A stretch of 64,000 nucleotides of DNA, taken from the NCBI GenBank assembly GCA_028023455.1, contig JAQFVV010000112.1, positions 1,798,001-1,862,000 of the forward strand, read 5' to 3'. This DNA comes from Epiperipatus broadwayi (Eukaryota; Onychophora; Udeonychophora; Euonychophora; Peripatidae). The notes under the pieces were generated by a model. It saw only the letters and a program-made list of their open reading frames with translations. It ran no database searches and had not been told where the DNA came from. The first letter of the stretch is position 1, and each line of letters begins with the position of its first letter. Positions 1-14,600 of the stretch are shown here, piece after piece. The position numbers and the translations under genes are program-made.

Positions 1-2589
1 TTAAAATTGCCAACACATTATTGTTATTCTTGCTATTTTTCGTTTACATTAAAAACTAAGAATATATATGAACAGTTTCAAAATGGAAAATAAATTTATT
101 TTAAACAAGTTCCGAAGATATTTGTGAACTTATTTTTTTTTTTAGCGAGGATGATTTGTAAAATTGTCTTTAAGTGAATGCAACAGAATGAATTTGAAAA
201 AACAAAAGAAAGGTTATAGTATGGATGGAGTTCTTTCTATAACAACAATGTCATAATAGTGCCCTATACTATTTAACATAGTGATAGAAGCATCTTGAGA
301 GGTAAAATTTCTTGAAGTTCTGCTGTTTAGTGCTCTATGACATGACTTTTCAACCTGTAATATGTTGTATTTGCAGTATGTCTACCCAATCCTGAAGCAT
401 CAAACCAGTTAATTTGTATAATATATTAATAATAGTTTGTCTACCGAGAAATGAAATAAACATATAAAAATACCAAAGTGTTTTAGGGGCCAACCTTTAT
501 AAATATTAAACAATATCATTGTAAGATATGTTACATACAATAAATGCATATGTTATACTAGTCTAGCTGTAAAGTTTTATTTCATTATTAAGTATTAAGA
601 AAGTATTTGTGTTATTAAGTTTATGATTATAAATTATTTAACTTTCTGGTCTTTGGTATTATAATCGAAAGTGTTAATTATCATGTTTTTGGTCAATAGT
701 CTTAAGGCCAATAATTTTTGTTGCATTCCAGGTGGTCTTGCAAACAGTAGGTCATTGTTTTACTAACTAATACTAAAAGGTCTTTTAATATTTGATTTGC
801 ATGATACAAAGAGGATTACAATTTAGAATTTGCTTCATTCTTATTTCACAAGTCTAATCATCTCATACTTTGATGCTAAAAGTCATAAGTGCAATTTGTG
901 AAATATTTTTATTAGTAGCTGTTTATCTTAATTGGAAATATATCTTATATATATTTTTTTTTTGGATTACTTGTCAATATGAAGAAATAACACTTTACTC
1001 CATTAATTACATATACATCGAGCTGTGCAATTTAATAATTACAATTACTAACTTTAATTTGATTATTAAAACAAAGTCAATAAAAATGAAATTCAGTCTC
1101 CATACTTTTATAATTGATTATTAATTTAATAATTATTAATGCCATATTTTTATCTAGCTGATATCTTGAATTTACTCTGTATTTCCATTAATATTGCAAA
1201 GAATAAGCTTATAAATATCAAAAACCTAAAGAATATGTGAATCTGTTCTGTTCTTGATTCTTTGTTTATATGATTATTTATTCATTATCAATATAGATGA
1301 TAACTTTAATATAGTTGTTTATAATAATTCGCTGAATTATATATAACTTCAGTATATATCAGTGAGGAATATTTTTATTTACTTATATATTCTGGACAAC
1401 TTGAGTTTTGCAAATCTCTGGACATGTTTTTTACCAACTTGTAAATTTCATTCAGTCTATTTTGATTTCACAATTTACTGTAAAGTTTTACAAATAATTC
1501 TCCTTTTTCCGGAAAGTAAAAACAAGAAATCATGTTAAGGAGAAAATATAAATAGAATTTTTTCATGAAAAGGAAAAAATAAAGAAGTTTTTTTTTTAAA
1601 AAAAAATAGATTGGGTTGAGGGGCATTTCAGAAATGATGTGAAAGAATTAGTCATTATTTTTTTATTATATTTAGCGAATCACAATTTATTTAATTCATT
1701 TTCTGTGTAAATATTTCTTTAAAAATTGCTTGTCATAAATGCCAAAAATTGATGCTTAGCATGGTTGGACTTATGAGATAAAGATTTTTGGATCAAAGAC
1801 ATATGACATCTTTAGTAATTAACCATTCAATTTATTTTTGTGTATTAAAAATTTACATTGTATGGAGCATTAAAAATAGAATAAATAATAGCTTTATTGC
1901 GCAGAAGTTCATAAGTAATTTGAATGCGGCTATCAGAACTGAAACAGATCTGAGGATTTTACGTTCCAGAATATCTATCATTGTACTAAATTACACAAGG
2001 CTGGGGCATTTAATTAAGCTTTATTAATTGAATGAAATTTATTATCAGGGAGGGGGGGTGGAGTTTTAATCTTTTTTTTAACAGACAAAAAGGAAATTAG
2101 AATATTTTGAGAATTGTATGGTGCTTTTTTTAAAAAAAATTAGTGATTTCAAAAGTTTTTGAAGTTCATCTTTTTTGAAATCTGTATTTAACATTATGAC
2201 TCTTATGGACAAATAATAAAGCATTTCTAATATCAATTTACTTATTAAACTTAGAATTAAATATCAGTTTTGGAGAAATAAAAAATTACTACCTGTTATA
2301 ATCGAGTATTATCTCCTGGTCATGGCACTCTTCTTTACATGTCCAATCTGTCTTGGTGCATAAATCTACATATGCAATGATTTTCATGAACTTATTTAAT
2401 CATATGTCTTATTGTTTAAAGAATGAATGATAGAATTTAGGAAATAAATATATTTGTCAGTAAAATGTAAAGTATAATGGTTCATTTCTACCAATAATGC
2501 TTTTACTTAAACTTTGTGTTTTTTTTTAATCAATTTATATTAATTATTGTTCTCATTTTGATGGTATTTGTGATTTGTTATTGTTACAG
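1..2589. other. Non-coding, probably Smoothened intron
   Basis: The first Smoothened exon in the window begins mid-protein with an acceptor at 2588-2589, so this stretch is most likely the preceding intron. I looked for a segment coding for the TM4-TM5 part of Smoothened and found none. The short open frames here (for example 870-1124 and 1788-2027) have A/T-driven composition and no recognisable family. A short G-run lies near 2050. Nothing else is supported. Confidence 0.6.
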
Positions 2590-2682
2590 GATTGACGACA
2601 CTTTGTTTTTTAAAAACTAACAGTCCTGGTTTAATTAATAATGCTGCTAATGAAAAGATTAAGACAACAATCATCCGATTAG
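2590..2682 (+). CDS. Smoothened exon: intracellular loop 3
   Basis: Acceptor ttgttacag, donor gtaagaa. The exon enters with two bases of a Gly codon and leaves with one base. It encodes about 30 residues including [13 protein letters not shown] and IKTTIIRLG, which correspond to the end of TM5 and the loop leading into TM6. It is the first recognisable coding segment of the window. Confidence 0.93.
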
Positions 2683-5600
2683 GTAAGAAATAAAATAAAA
2701 TTCACTAAACTTGATGTGACACCAGATTACATAATGCGGTTCAGTAGCAAATTCTCTTTTTTCATCCCACTTAGGCCATCTATTGTTAGCTTGGATAATC
2801 AATAAATGCTAGATAATAAATCCTTATTCAGAGTGTTCCTCACTAGCTAGAAACTAGTATGGAAATAGTGAACAGAACAATACTGGATAGGAATTTACTG
2901 GCATCTGTTGGTTATACAAATTTCCACTAAATGGCAAAATTGAGATGAAAGAATTTGCTATTGAAATAAATTCAATATTTTATAATCAGTTGTTGTGATC
3001 ACATTTATGAATTTATTTTAACAGTGATAAATGATTTGTTTTACTTTATTTTCCTTGATTCATTGATATTATTGAAGTATCATGTATGTTGCCATAAAAC
3101 ATCCAAATTTGGTTGTAAAAATAATACAAAGTCATTTTTATAATTTTAATTATTATAATTGTTTATTTAACTTTACAATAAGAGACAGTGGATGCCCAGA
3201 TTACTGACGAATATGCAACATGAAGAAATGGTTGAATGAAAGATAATTTATGATGAAGTTCATACAAATGATTGTCCAGTCAAATTTATGAGTGCAAATT
3301 TACGAATTTCTAATTTTTTTATTATTAATATTCAAACCACAATTTAAACCATGGACAGTGATTCCATAGATACTGGAAGGACTACTGTATATAGAATGCA
3401 TATTTAACTACTGATATCTGTTAGATTATTAATAGGCAATACTAAATAGAAAACAAGAAAAGTAATGTGCCATACAACTGGAAATATTTGCTGATTTTGT
3501 CATTTTCAGTTAAAACCAGCTTAATTTTACTGAAATGTAGAGGGTTTTTTTTGTTTAAGATTCATAAATTTGAAGAAATTTTTTGTTTTACTCCAAACCA
3601 AATAGACCTTTTTAAAGGAAGACCACTTTCAATACCTCTTTGCCAGCCAGCCACATAAGCATTGCTACTTTTAACTGGTCATTTTCTATGCTATTCATTA
3701 GCATAAACCTTTCTATGTCTTCCACATAAAGGTCAACTCACTGTATTGTTGACATCAAATTCACTTATTATTTCTTCCCATTCAAATCGGGTTTACTTTT
3801 TTATCGATTGTCAACTGTGCCAAAGCACCGTTATTTCTACAGGTTCTTCTGCTGACTGCAGCAATCTGCTATGAACTTAAGGTATTCTATCGACTGCAGC
3901 CATTTAACCAGGGATATTATTTACAATACCAATCAGATTGCATTATTAATAAAACATTAACACATATAAAAATTGGCAAGAGTTTATTCATTCATAAGAA
4001 ACAATAAATATATAATCAGATGAAAACAAAATAATTTTCTGAGAGAGATTATGACTGTAGAATTATCTATATTTAGAGTGTGTAATAATGTTATACAAGC
4101 ACACTCCACGACAGTTCATTTCTGTGTTATCTTGACAGAGCATCTTGTTCATGCACACATTTAATTAGATTATCTGCAGTTTTTATATCCTCCCAGTTTT
4201 GTAAAATCTAAATAAGCATACATTTAATAACGTTCAGCACATGCTTACAATATATAAATTTTCTAGAGTGTACTTGGCAAGGGATAATTTATTCATGTGT
4301 GAAATAGTTTATAAGAAATGCAAATATAATTTATATGTGACTCATCTTAGTGAATTTCTATTATTAAAAGAGTTGGTAAAATCTTTTCATTTTCTCCCTC
4401 TCTCTCTTTCTAGGTATTTTTGCGTTTTTAGCTTTTTTATTTGTTGTGATTTCATTTTCCTGTCATGTGTATGACTATGCTCATCAAAAAGAATGGGAAA
4501 AAAGCTTTCATAACTACATTATGTAAGTTAACATGATTTATTTATAATTTTTATATTATTAATTTACAAATTATTTATTGCATACTTGAGTGTTCCAATA
4601 ACTTTAGCTACTCTAATTTCACATTAATAAGAATACATTTTAAACTTTACACAATCAAATGTAACAGTTATTATTGTAATAAATTAATATTTCATTTATT
4701 AATAAATATTCTTCCTTTTCTTTTCCAAAATAACCAATTCCACACACTTTTTTCTTTCCATATCTTATTTATTATATGACCCATTTGATATTTTTATATA
4801 ATTTATAATATAATATCTTTGTTATATTTCTACAATCTCTATGCTCAATTTCAAGGATCATTTCTCTGATTTCATTCAGGGAATATGACACTGAATTGAA
4901 CATCATTCCTCTGACTGAAAATTCAGGATTGATCCTTGAAAATAAGTACAGAACATGAGTGGCCAAACTTTTAGGTGTTGGGGGTGACTTTTTTGGTGAA
5001 AGTATACCTGAGGGCGACTACATTTTTTTCAGAGCTTCGAATTGGAAACCAGAAAAAAAATGTTATTTTTGCTGGAATGGAAAAAAAAATCTGTTCGAAG
5101 TCTGGTTTTTTTAGAATATACTTACAAATATTGGTGATGTTTTTAGAAGATATTTACAAACTGATGATTTTTTTTTTCTATAAGATATGAAATATCAAAG
5201 ACATTTTACTATAACTACTATTGAATTACCTCAGCTCCCTCTAGTATTACAATTTGTCCATGTCGCTTTATAAAATATTTATTAAATTACATATAAATAA
5301 TTATTTTCTAGAGCTGGTCCTGAATTTTTAAAAAAAATTCAAGAAAATATAAAGAAAATTGTTTTAGAATTATATTAAAGTAAATTAGATGCTAATTTTA
5401 CAAAAAAAAAAAATTACAAAGTAAAAAAAAATAATAATTATACTTTTTATTTTATTTTAATGACACTTGGCATTACATAGTTTCAGCAAGTTTATCAAAA
5501 TTTGGTTCGTATTTCTTAAACACGATTCCAAATGTAGATCCAATAATTGTGACCTATGTTTAGTTTTATCACATTCATGCAGGAAAATGCTGATTTGCAC

Positions 5601-8600
5601 AAATATGTTGAACCAAAAAATGCATTGAAATATGCAGTAACTCCAAATATTTGGATATTTATCCCTGCTTATTAATGTCCAGAAGTTCTTATTTAAAGCC
5701 ATTGATTTTAAATGAATATCACATTTAATATTTACTATTTCTCCTTCGAGGTCCGCTGAATCTGTATGTACAAATTTAATTTTATAACAATATCTTCGAT
5801 ATTAATGTTAACATTAAATAAATGGATAAGACTAAAAAAAATTAGCATCTTCAAGTTTGTCAAGATTCTTTCTATCTTTAGACTCGTCAGCCATATTTTT
5901 GAAATGTTTTAATTCATGATTCTTCAGTTATATTACAAGCATACTTAATTTTTCCTTGAATGACTTCAAAGTGCTTATCATAACTATTATTGTTTTATCT
6001 TTTCCTTGTAGTTCTACATTTAAGTTATTTAGTTTTTCTGTAATATCACATAAAAAGATGAGGTCAAAAAGGTTTAAAAAATATTATATATAAAATTAAT
6101 TGGATTGGGAAATGTACATTAAAAAAAGATATCTAATTGTATGATAAAGTTAAACTAAATGAAACATGAATATTCAATGTTCAAGTATGAAATTCAGCTT
6201 TAATTTCACCAATATATATTACTAGAAATGATTTGCTTTGAATTAATGTAAAATTAGATAATGCATCGTGTTTCACGTGAGTCATACTGCTGTTCTGTAA
6301 CTGATTCTTTTTCTTTCATCCTAATTGTGCCACCTATTATAGATAGCATAATTGGGAGAGAAACAAAATTTATTATCTTGGAAAATTACATTCTTGTAAT
6401 ATTTAAATATGTTTTGCTTAACAGTTACATCCAGAATAATTGAAAATCTGCTCCTTTAATAATTCTATGAAATTATTTGTAATTTAATTTATTACACACT
6501 CATATATGCTATTCCAGTGATTCTCAGCCTATCGTAGATATACCATTAATAATATGTGATGGACTTATAGGAAGTGCATGAAAGATAAACTTTTTTTTTC
6601 TGTAACAATTTTAGAAATGTTAGTAATAATAATGGATATTTTATTTCTAAATGAATGAAATATTCAACTTTTATTATGGTAATTATGTTTTGATTGCCAA
6701 ACAATTAAAATAAATATTTTTTATTTACCTATCTCCTTTTTTATTTTGATGATAAAATGTTTATAAAGAATGGTGTTATGGAGAAATTTTCATATTCGTT
6801 AGGTAGTACATGGAAACCAAAAGATTGGGTGTCACTGTTCTGTTGTTTTTTATGGATAATTAAAGTCCCCATTTTAGGTGAAAGCATAATCTATCATATT
6901 AGTGGTGTAAGTAGTTTTCAAAGTAGAGAAGTATTCTGACAAATTTGAATTTGTGGTTAAATGTCATTTTAATTAACCATCACTAATTACTATATATATA
7001 TATATATATTCCTTGTTGCATATAAATTATCATGTACCTTAAGTTATATTAAGGTGGATATAAATACTCTATTTTATGTAAGATTTGTATAGCTGCAGTA
7101 TTTAGGGATTAAATATAGTTTATAGTGTTTCACTGTGAATAAATTTAAGTTGTAATATTAAAACAGATAGTATTTATGATATATATATATATAAATATTG
7201 GACTGTCAATGTAAGTATAAAAGATACAGGTGAAAAGTAAAATTGATCATGAAATATATTAGTAATGAAAGAAAACTATCTGAAACTGTTATATATTTTT
7301 TAGTTGTGACATAATGGATTGAGATAATGAGATGAGGGCATTTATAAAATTTAAAATCTGTTTGACCATCTATAGCCTTCTGTTAATTATTATATATAAT
7401 CGAGATAAGACTAATAGTAATCATCTCCACTATCCTGAAAATGGCATGATGAATAGTGTTCGGACAACTTTGACCTCTGCTTGGTTAAATTCTTTTCATA
7501 GCTCCATCATAATTGTATGTATAACATTTGAATATTATTTATTATTTGAAATAGATAAATATTGCATATGATCTTTGTCTAATTTGAATTTTATTATTAA
7601 GCATGGAACATTGTTGACATTTACTTATTGGTACATATATATATGTAATTATATTTTGATACTCTGTCAATATAACTATTAATGTAAAAGAAATGCTAAG
7701 TCAGTTTAAATATTAAAAATTTAGTAAAAATTATTGCACCAAGTATACTTTCAATGCTTTCACATCAGTATTTCTTTTACATTAATATATACCCACATCA
7801 AACAAAGCATCATATGACTTTCTCAGCATTCATTTAACATATACATTTATTTTATTTCAGAATCATCTACTGTAACCTGTTGCTTATTAATGATGATGAA
7901 TAGCTAAAAACTTATTCGGGTATTTGAATACTAATTACTATTTAATATCATTAAGTTTAAAAGTGATTGGCTCTTGAGTAGAATAAAAAATATATAATTA
8001 CTGTCTAATGCCGATATACATTTGTGTAACAAGCTTGTGAGATAAAATTTAGCATTGTTTCTAGTTTTTGTGTGTGTCTCTGCTTTAAATTAGTTATGAT
8101 AACAAAACCAAGGCATGAAACACTGTCACATTTAATGTCATAACTTGTTATCCATGTATATTAGCACTTTGAAATTGTTTTGGAGAATAGCTAAACTGTA
8201 TCATTATATAACATATAAATTGATTCAGAAAATGGTACTGCTGGAAATTTGTAAAAAGAACCAATCACCTATTCACTGGGACACGTTGTGTACATATACC
8301 CATCAAGTTAGGGTGTATCAAACTCCTATGGCCATTCTCTGAATAATTGTCTTGCAAATGGCGCTATTCATTTATGTTAGCCAAAAGCAAAGCTTGAGAT
8401 TCTATTAACATTACTTCATACTATTTTTTTGGCATTGTTTACATTCTAAGATATAAAGGCTTTAGAGATTTCCTTTGCAATATAGATTGATAAGAGGATT
8501 TTATTGTATTCAATTTTTGTTTTATCTTGCTTTTTTTTTTTTTTTGCCAATTTAAAAAGTACTTGTTATCATTTTGTATGAATATGCAAGTTAATAGTAG

Positions 8601-11600
8601 TAATAGTGGCAGTTACATTGTATATTATAGTGAAAATCTTTTCAGTTAACATAGACATATATTTAATTACTTCTAAGCATTGATTAATCATTGGACACTA
8701 GATGGGAATGGAATCAAGGTCTCTAGATTTCCACAACCAATTTATAATTGACAATTGTTCATGTGGGAAGAACAAACTTGAAACTGATAGTTAGAATTGA
8801 GGAGTATTCCTTGCATTCCCATTTGAGAAATCATGCTAAATCTAAACATCTTTTCCTGTTATAAATGAAAATTTAAAACATTATAATGTTAAATCATATA
8901 TATCACAATTAATGTTAGAATATTATTAGTCATTTTCTCATCAGTTAATATTGTGTTATGATGTAATATTAAATTTGACAAGATAAATTATATTAAAGCA
9001 TGACAGATATGGGCAAATTTCCATTAATGATGACCAAAGTATTGTCACTCGGCTGTAATATTCTATTTTATATTTATTTCAACCTGTCATCTTTCAGAGA
9101 TATATGAGCACAAATATATTCATACTGAAAAATAAAATATTTAAAATATACCATTTTGTTTTATAGATGTGAAACTAACATTACATGGCCTCAGAACAAA
9201 TCAAGCAAAGTTGCATCTTGTGAACTCAAAAACCGTCCAAGCATGGGAGTTGTCATGGGTAATATCCTTGCTGTATTTGGAACAGGTATTGCTATGAGTG
9301 CATGGGTCTGGAATATGGCAACATTAACTACATGGAAACGATTCTTAAGAAGGTATGATTTTATTTCTATTTATGTTTTAAATAAGTTTAAATCTCTGTA
9401 AGAAAAAATTTATAAAGTAGATATAACATATAAAACAAAAAAGTTTTAAAAGTAGATTGCTTACCCACTTTTCATTTATCAACTGTCTAAAAAAAAATTA
9501 GTAAAATTTTAATTTTATAATGAAAAATGATTTCAAAGAATAACTATTTGAAATCACTTAGTGTTAACTAATGTGACTTGCAGAGGATCATATTGGCAGA
9601 TAGATAGACTAAGTACATTAGGAAAAAAAAAAATTTTAAATAAAAGATTTAAAAACTAATGCATTCCTGTCAACAGACCTACCATATATATTATATCAAA
9701 GTTTTATAATTTATAGTAAAATGATTTTATTATTTTTCAGAATATTTAAACAGCCTATTAATGAACCAATCAAACTTCAACGCCATAAAATGATAGCTAA
9801 AGCATTCTCAAGGAGGGGTGAAATGCGGAATGGTCGCTTATCAATTAGTTTTAATAGTACTCATAATGATCCTCTTGGTTTGTATATACTTAATTCTTTT
9901 ATATAGAAATTAATTTTTCATTTCTTTGTAAATTAACTTTAATATTTTTTTACTACAGGCCTTAATTTGGACTTGAACAGCAATGCAAGCCAAGCTTCTT
10001 CTACATGGGCAGCAGCACTTCCTAGATTATTGTTGCGGAGAGGTGGCTTAAAAACAACACCACTTGGATTGCGAAGAAGTTCTTCAGATTCAGGTGAATC
10101 ATAGAAAATTTGAAATTTACAAGAGTTTGACTAAAATATTGGGAGCATTAGAGATATTTTTATTAATACGATGTAGGGCCATCACTGCCATTAAAAACTA
10201 TTTGCATTTCATATAGAATTGAATAATATAACATTTGAATAGTCTTTGCTTGTAAAGAAAAGTTTCGAGTTCTCTAAAAGATATTGATCTATCATTTAAT
10301 AATGACTGGAAATTCAATAATGTTTAATTTAGATAATTAAAGTGATTGTGTATCCTCATATTTTTCAAATCAATATGTGATTTGCAAGCTGGGGGGGGGG
10401 GGGGGGGGGGGGGATCATTTTGAAAAATAGTAATATTTAAAATATAGAATGAAACAGGTTTTCGATCAATATTGAAAGCATTTTGTGATAAATATGATCT
10501 TTTAAAATGCTCAAATAGTCTCAGCTGTAGACATTAATCCAAAGTAATGACTAAATCAAGAGATTTCCATATTAAAGTTATGACAGTTCACAGTTGAATA
10601 AAAACAAAATAGGCTTCTTTTAGTAATCATAAGAAATAAATTGTTGCAATAGTTGAAGAAATTGTAATTAGTGGTTCAATCTCTGAAATATTTTTGCTCA
10701 TCCATTATTCAGTTATTATCACTACTATTCATATCAAAAACAACAAGCATATTTTTTTGGTGTGTGAAATGGTTGCTAATTCTTCTCTGATTTGTTTTTC
10801 TGTGAGTTTTTTTTTTTTTTGTTGTTGATGTTGTTATAAACCTTTATAATAATTATCAGTAAGTCTTAACTTCTGATCAGATTTGTTTTTAGTATTTTTT
10901 TTTTTTATCTCTAGTGAACATTACAAGTCTTGGACCATTAAACATTAAAAACTGTTTTGGACACTTTTGCTTTATCTATTTGATTCAGTAATTTAATTCC
11001 TTTTAAAGTGAAAGATTCAACATTTTTTCCCAGTCTTATGAAACTTCCTGTCTCGTTAGAGTTCACTTGTAAAAATAAAAAACATTTTGTTTGTATATAT
11101 TTCTATTTCTTCTGTTTAGATTTTTTTTCATAAAAAAAAGTCAAATATTTAATTATCAAGTAATGGAAGAAAAATCTTCAGCAACTTTTAATTTGGATTG
11201 ACATTAGATTGAAACTATGAATCAATTTAAATGTTTTGGTAGCTTTTTAGGTAGAAAGATGAGCGTGAATGTTGAAGTGTAATGCAGATTCCACTGTGCA
11301 GCTGCAGCATTTAACAAATAAAAAATATTTCTTCATAATGATATGCAAATCGTATCTCAGTGAAAAGTTTAACTGCTTTTGCAAACTATCTGCCATATCA
11401 TTTCTTAATCAATACATTACATAGCGACGGTTTAGCTATTTACCATAAAAAATTTAAGGCTCTGGCATGACTGGATTAAAGTGTGAAATATGAGTGTGTT
11501 TTCTACCCTAACTCACAGTAGAATGTGTTAACATTTAATTTTGTTTTAAATTGGATAAAATTGCTACTGAAACATTTGAAATAGTTGAAACTGTGCTTGT

Positions 11601-14600
11601 CTGAAAGTTGTAATGATGGCCTTTTAGTATTAATTATTTGTTGGACTATTTCCATCACTTAATATTAAAACTGAATGTCTAGAAAATTTTTAAAACAATT
11701 GTTAGTAATAGCACACAAGTTAATATTTAACTCAACATTTCGAATGACATTATTTTCCTCTTTTCACGTATAACTGCCCTGACCAATGACAGCACTAACA
11801 TGGGAATTAAATTCTTGAATATTGAATTTTAAGGTTGCTCTCTAACTGAGCTAAGTCATAAATAAGCCACAAGAATATTTTCAAATGGTTTACAAGATTT
11901 TGCAATGGCAGAGATAGAATTGAAGATGATCAACAAGGATATGAAATGTGCAGTCATATTTCATGTTATAACTCATTTTGTTACGAATAATTAAACTATG
12001 TCACTACCACTACATAACACATGTTGATTTAGAGATAGCGCTGCAGGCAATTTCAGAAAGAGGAACAATCATCTTTTCTCTAGAGCATAGTGTAAGTAAA
12101 TTTTTGTATAGAGCTGTTATTTTGCCCAATTTATTGTACAGATGTGAAACGTAAATCCCTTATTGATCTAATATAAAAATGATGGAAAAAATTTGATTTA
12201 AATACACTTCATATGATTAATAAAATATAAGAAAGATCATAAGACCAATCACTATATTCTTTAGCCTGCTAATTGTGATATTACTGAATTTTCTTTTGTA
12301 AAGCATGTCTTTATTGAATTAGGCATATGGAACAAATAAATAATAACCAATTTTCTAAATAAAATTCAAGGGATTGAACTTGAGCATTGTTTTCATGGGA
12401 AAGGCAAAACTCCTTTGCATTATAAAAATGTCAGAAACACAGATGCAATATAAACTGCTTTGATTGGGAGCACATGCTGCTAATGCATGGATGAATACTA
12501 TATGGTAACATAAATATAGTATTAATATTTTGTTCTATTACTATCTATCTATGTGATTTTGATTTTTGGAACGTGACAATGCTTTAATATTTATACTTTT
12601 TGCTCAAATTTTTAGCTTTTAATTAATTATTTGAATGAAAAAATAATAATTTTAGTATTGTTTTAGATGGTATTCAGAAGAGAGTATCACAAATTAACTA
12701 AGCTTGGTTTGTCTAGTTGTAAACAGTAATTGAAACTGATTTAATAAAATATTAATAAATTGCTCTCTTTGTTCCTGTTTTCATTCAATTTTGTCTATCT
12801 ACTTATTGATTATTTTAATAAATTTTTCATTTTTTTTCTTTCCAATCATACCATTTATCTTATTATAATTTCTAAATATATTATTGTTTTTTTTTCTATA
12901 TGTATTATTATCTTTGAAATTTTTTTTCTTTCGTTTTTATAGTTTTTATTTCTACTACTGGAACATGAACCTCATCATCCTGCATGTGTCTATGTTTGAA
13001 TATCTAAAACAAAAATTTCCCATATATCTTATTCATTTCTAACTATCATCAAAAATTGAAATTATTAAAGTCCATTATGCTTGGCTTTTTTTCCATATAA
13101 ATTATAAGAAATATATATAACAACTATATAAATATATATTAATAATTATACATAAAAAACCTTTTCAGCACATGGTTTTCTGCCCTTATCAAATGTTAAA
13201 CACCTATTTTAACATTAACCTATTATTGCACATACATTGCTATCTAATGTTTTATAATGGAAATAAAAATAATAACAAAATAATGCACAATTAAAATAAA
13301 ATTATGATACAGAATACCAAAGAACACAACAATGCAATTAATAGAATGAGATGAAAAATCTGCTTTATAGGATTCATTACTTAAGCTAGGGATGTAAAAT
13401 AGATATTCAAAAAGTATTAAATCTTTAAATTATATTTAAGATCTAAAAAGAAGACAAATATATGAAACATATTAAGAATAACATAAATAATTCTATGAAT
13501 ATTCATAAAATTTAGTTAATAACTGTCAATTAAAAATGAATAGAAAATGATAAGATAGTATATATAAAGTTGCATAACGTATGTTTTTATTTATTCTATA
13601 TATTATTATGTTATATAGTTAATTGTTTCAACTTTTATCGAATCTCTGTATTATAATATTTTGTTTTATTCTTATTTTATTTTATTGTTATAGTTGTTAT
13701 TTTTACTTCTATTATAAAACACTAGATAGCGTTCTATGTACCATAAAACAGTGATGCCAATCTTTTTTATACTTGTGACCCCCATACTCTAAAGATTGAA
13801 ATTTTATGCAATCCATTATATATTGTAAGTATATAAGAGTAGTTATAATAAGTCATTTTACTACATACAAATATATATCTTTATATTGTATTTCAGTACA
13901 TATGATTTGATATAAGATCTTTGAAAAAACTGCATACTAACCTGTTTTAGAAAATGTGTACATTCAAGAACATAGTACCATATATCAACGTTATGAGGAT
14001 ATTAGCATGAAGAATAAAAGTGAAAGTGGACAAGAGAAATGAGTGAAATATAACTGTGCCATTCTGAAAGCGGATTGGAATGTAAACAAGTAATTGTTTA
14101 AACACAAAACTGGTAGAATACACAATAATGAGCTGAGCAGTTTTCATGTATTTTTTAATAGTGTTTAGGTTTTTGTTTTGTCAATTAAAAATGTATTATC
14201 CAACATGAAAACTTCTCATTATGACCTCCAACAATTTTTCTGTGACCTCTCGAGAGATTGCGACGGCTTCAAAAATAGGTTAATGTTAAAATAGGTGTTT
14301 AACATTTGATAAGGGTAATGAACTTTTTATGTATAATTATTAATATATATATTATATTGCTGTTAGATCTGATATTTTTGTTGGTTTTTATATTTCTAAA
14401 AATATAACCACTTGTATAAAATATTATTTCTAAAATTATTTACTTATTTAAAAATGAATGTAAACTCAAATATATATAAATGAAATCATGATATTTTATA
14501 TCACTAATTTTCAATTATTAATACAACTTAAAATTATCTTGACATAAATAAAAAAATTAAAATTATATCATTTTTACTTTGGATTTTATTATGTGTCTAT

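Noticed and set aside
870-2027. Frames of 84 and 79 codons before the first Smoothened exon
   Set aside because: Composition follows the A/T bias (Ile, Tyr, Asn, Leu), with no splice-compatible edges and no similarity to the missing Smoothened domains.
6514-6535. cagtgattctcagcct as the second end of the hAT remnant
   Set aside because: It is in the same orientation as the first end rather than inverted, so it cannot be the partner terminus; at most another fragment.
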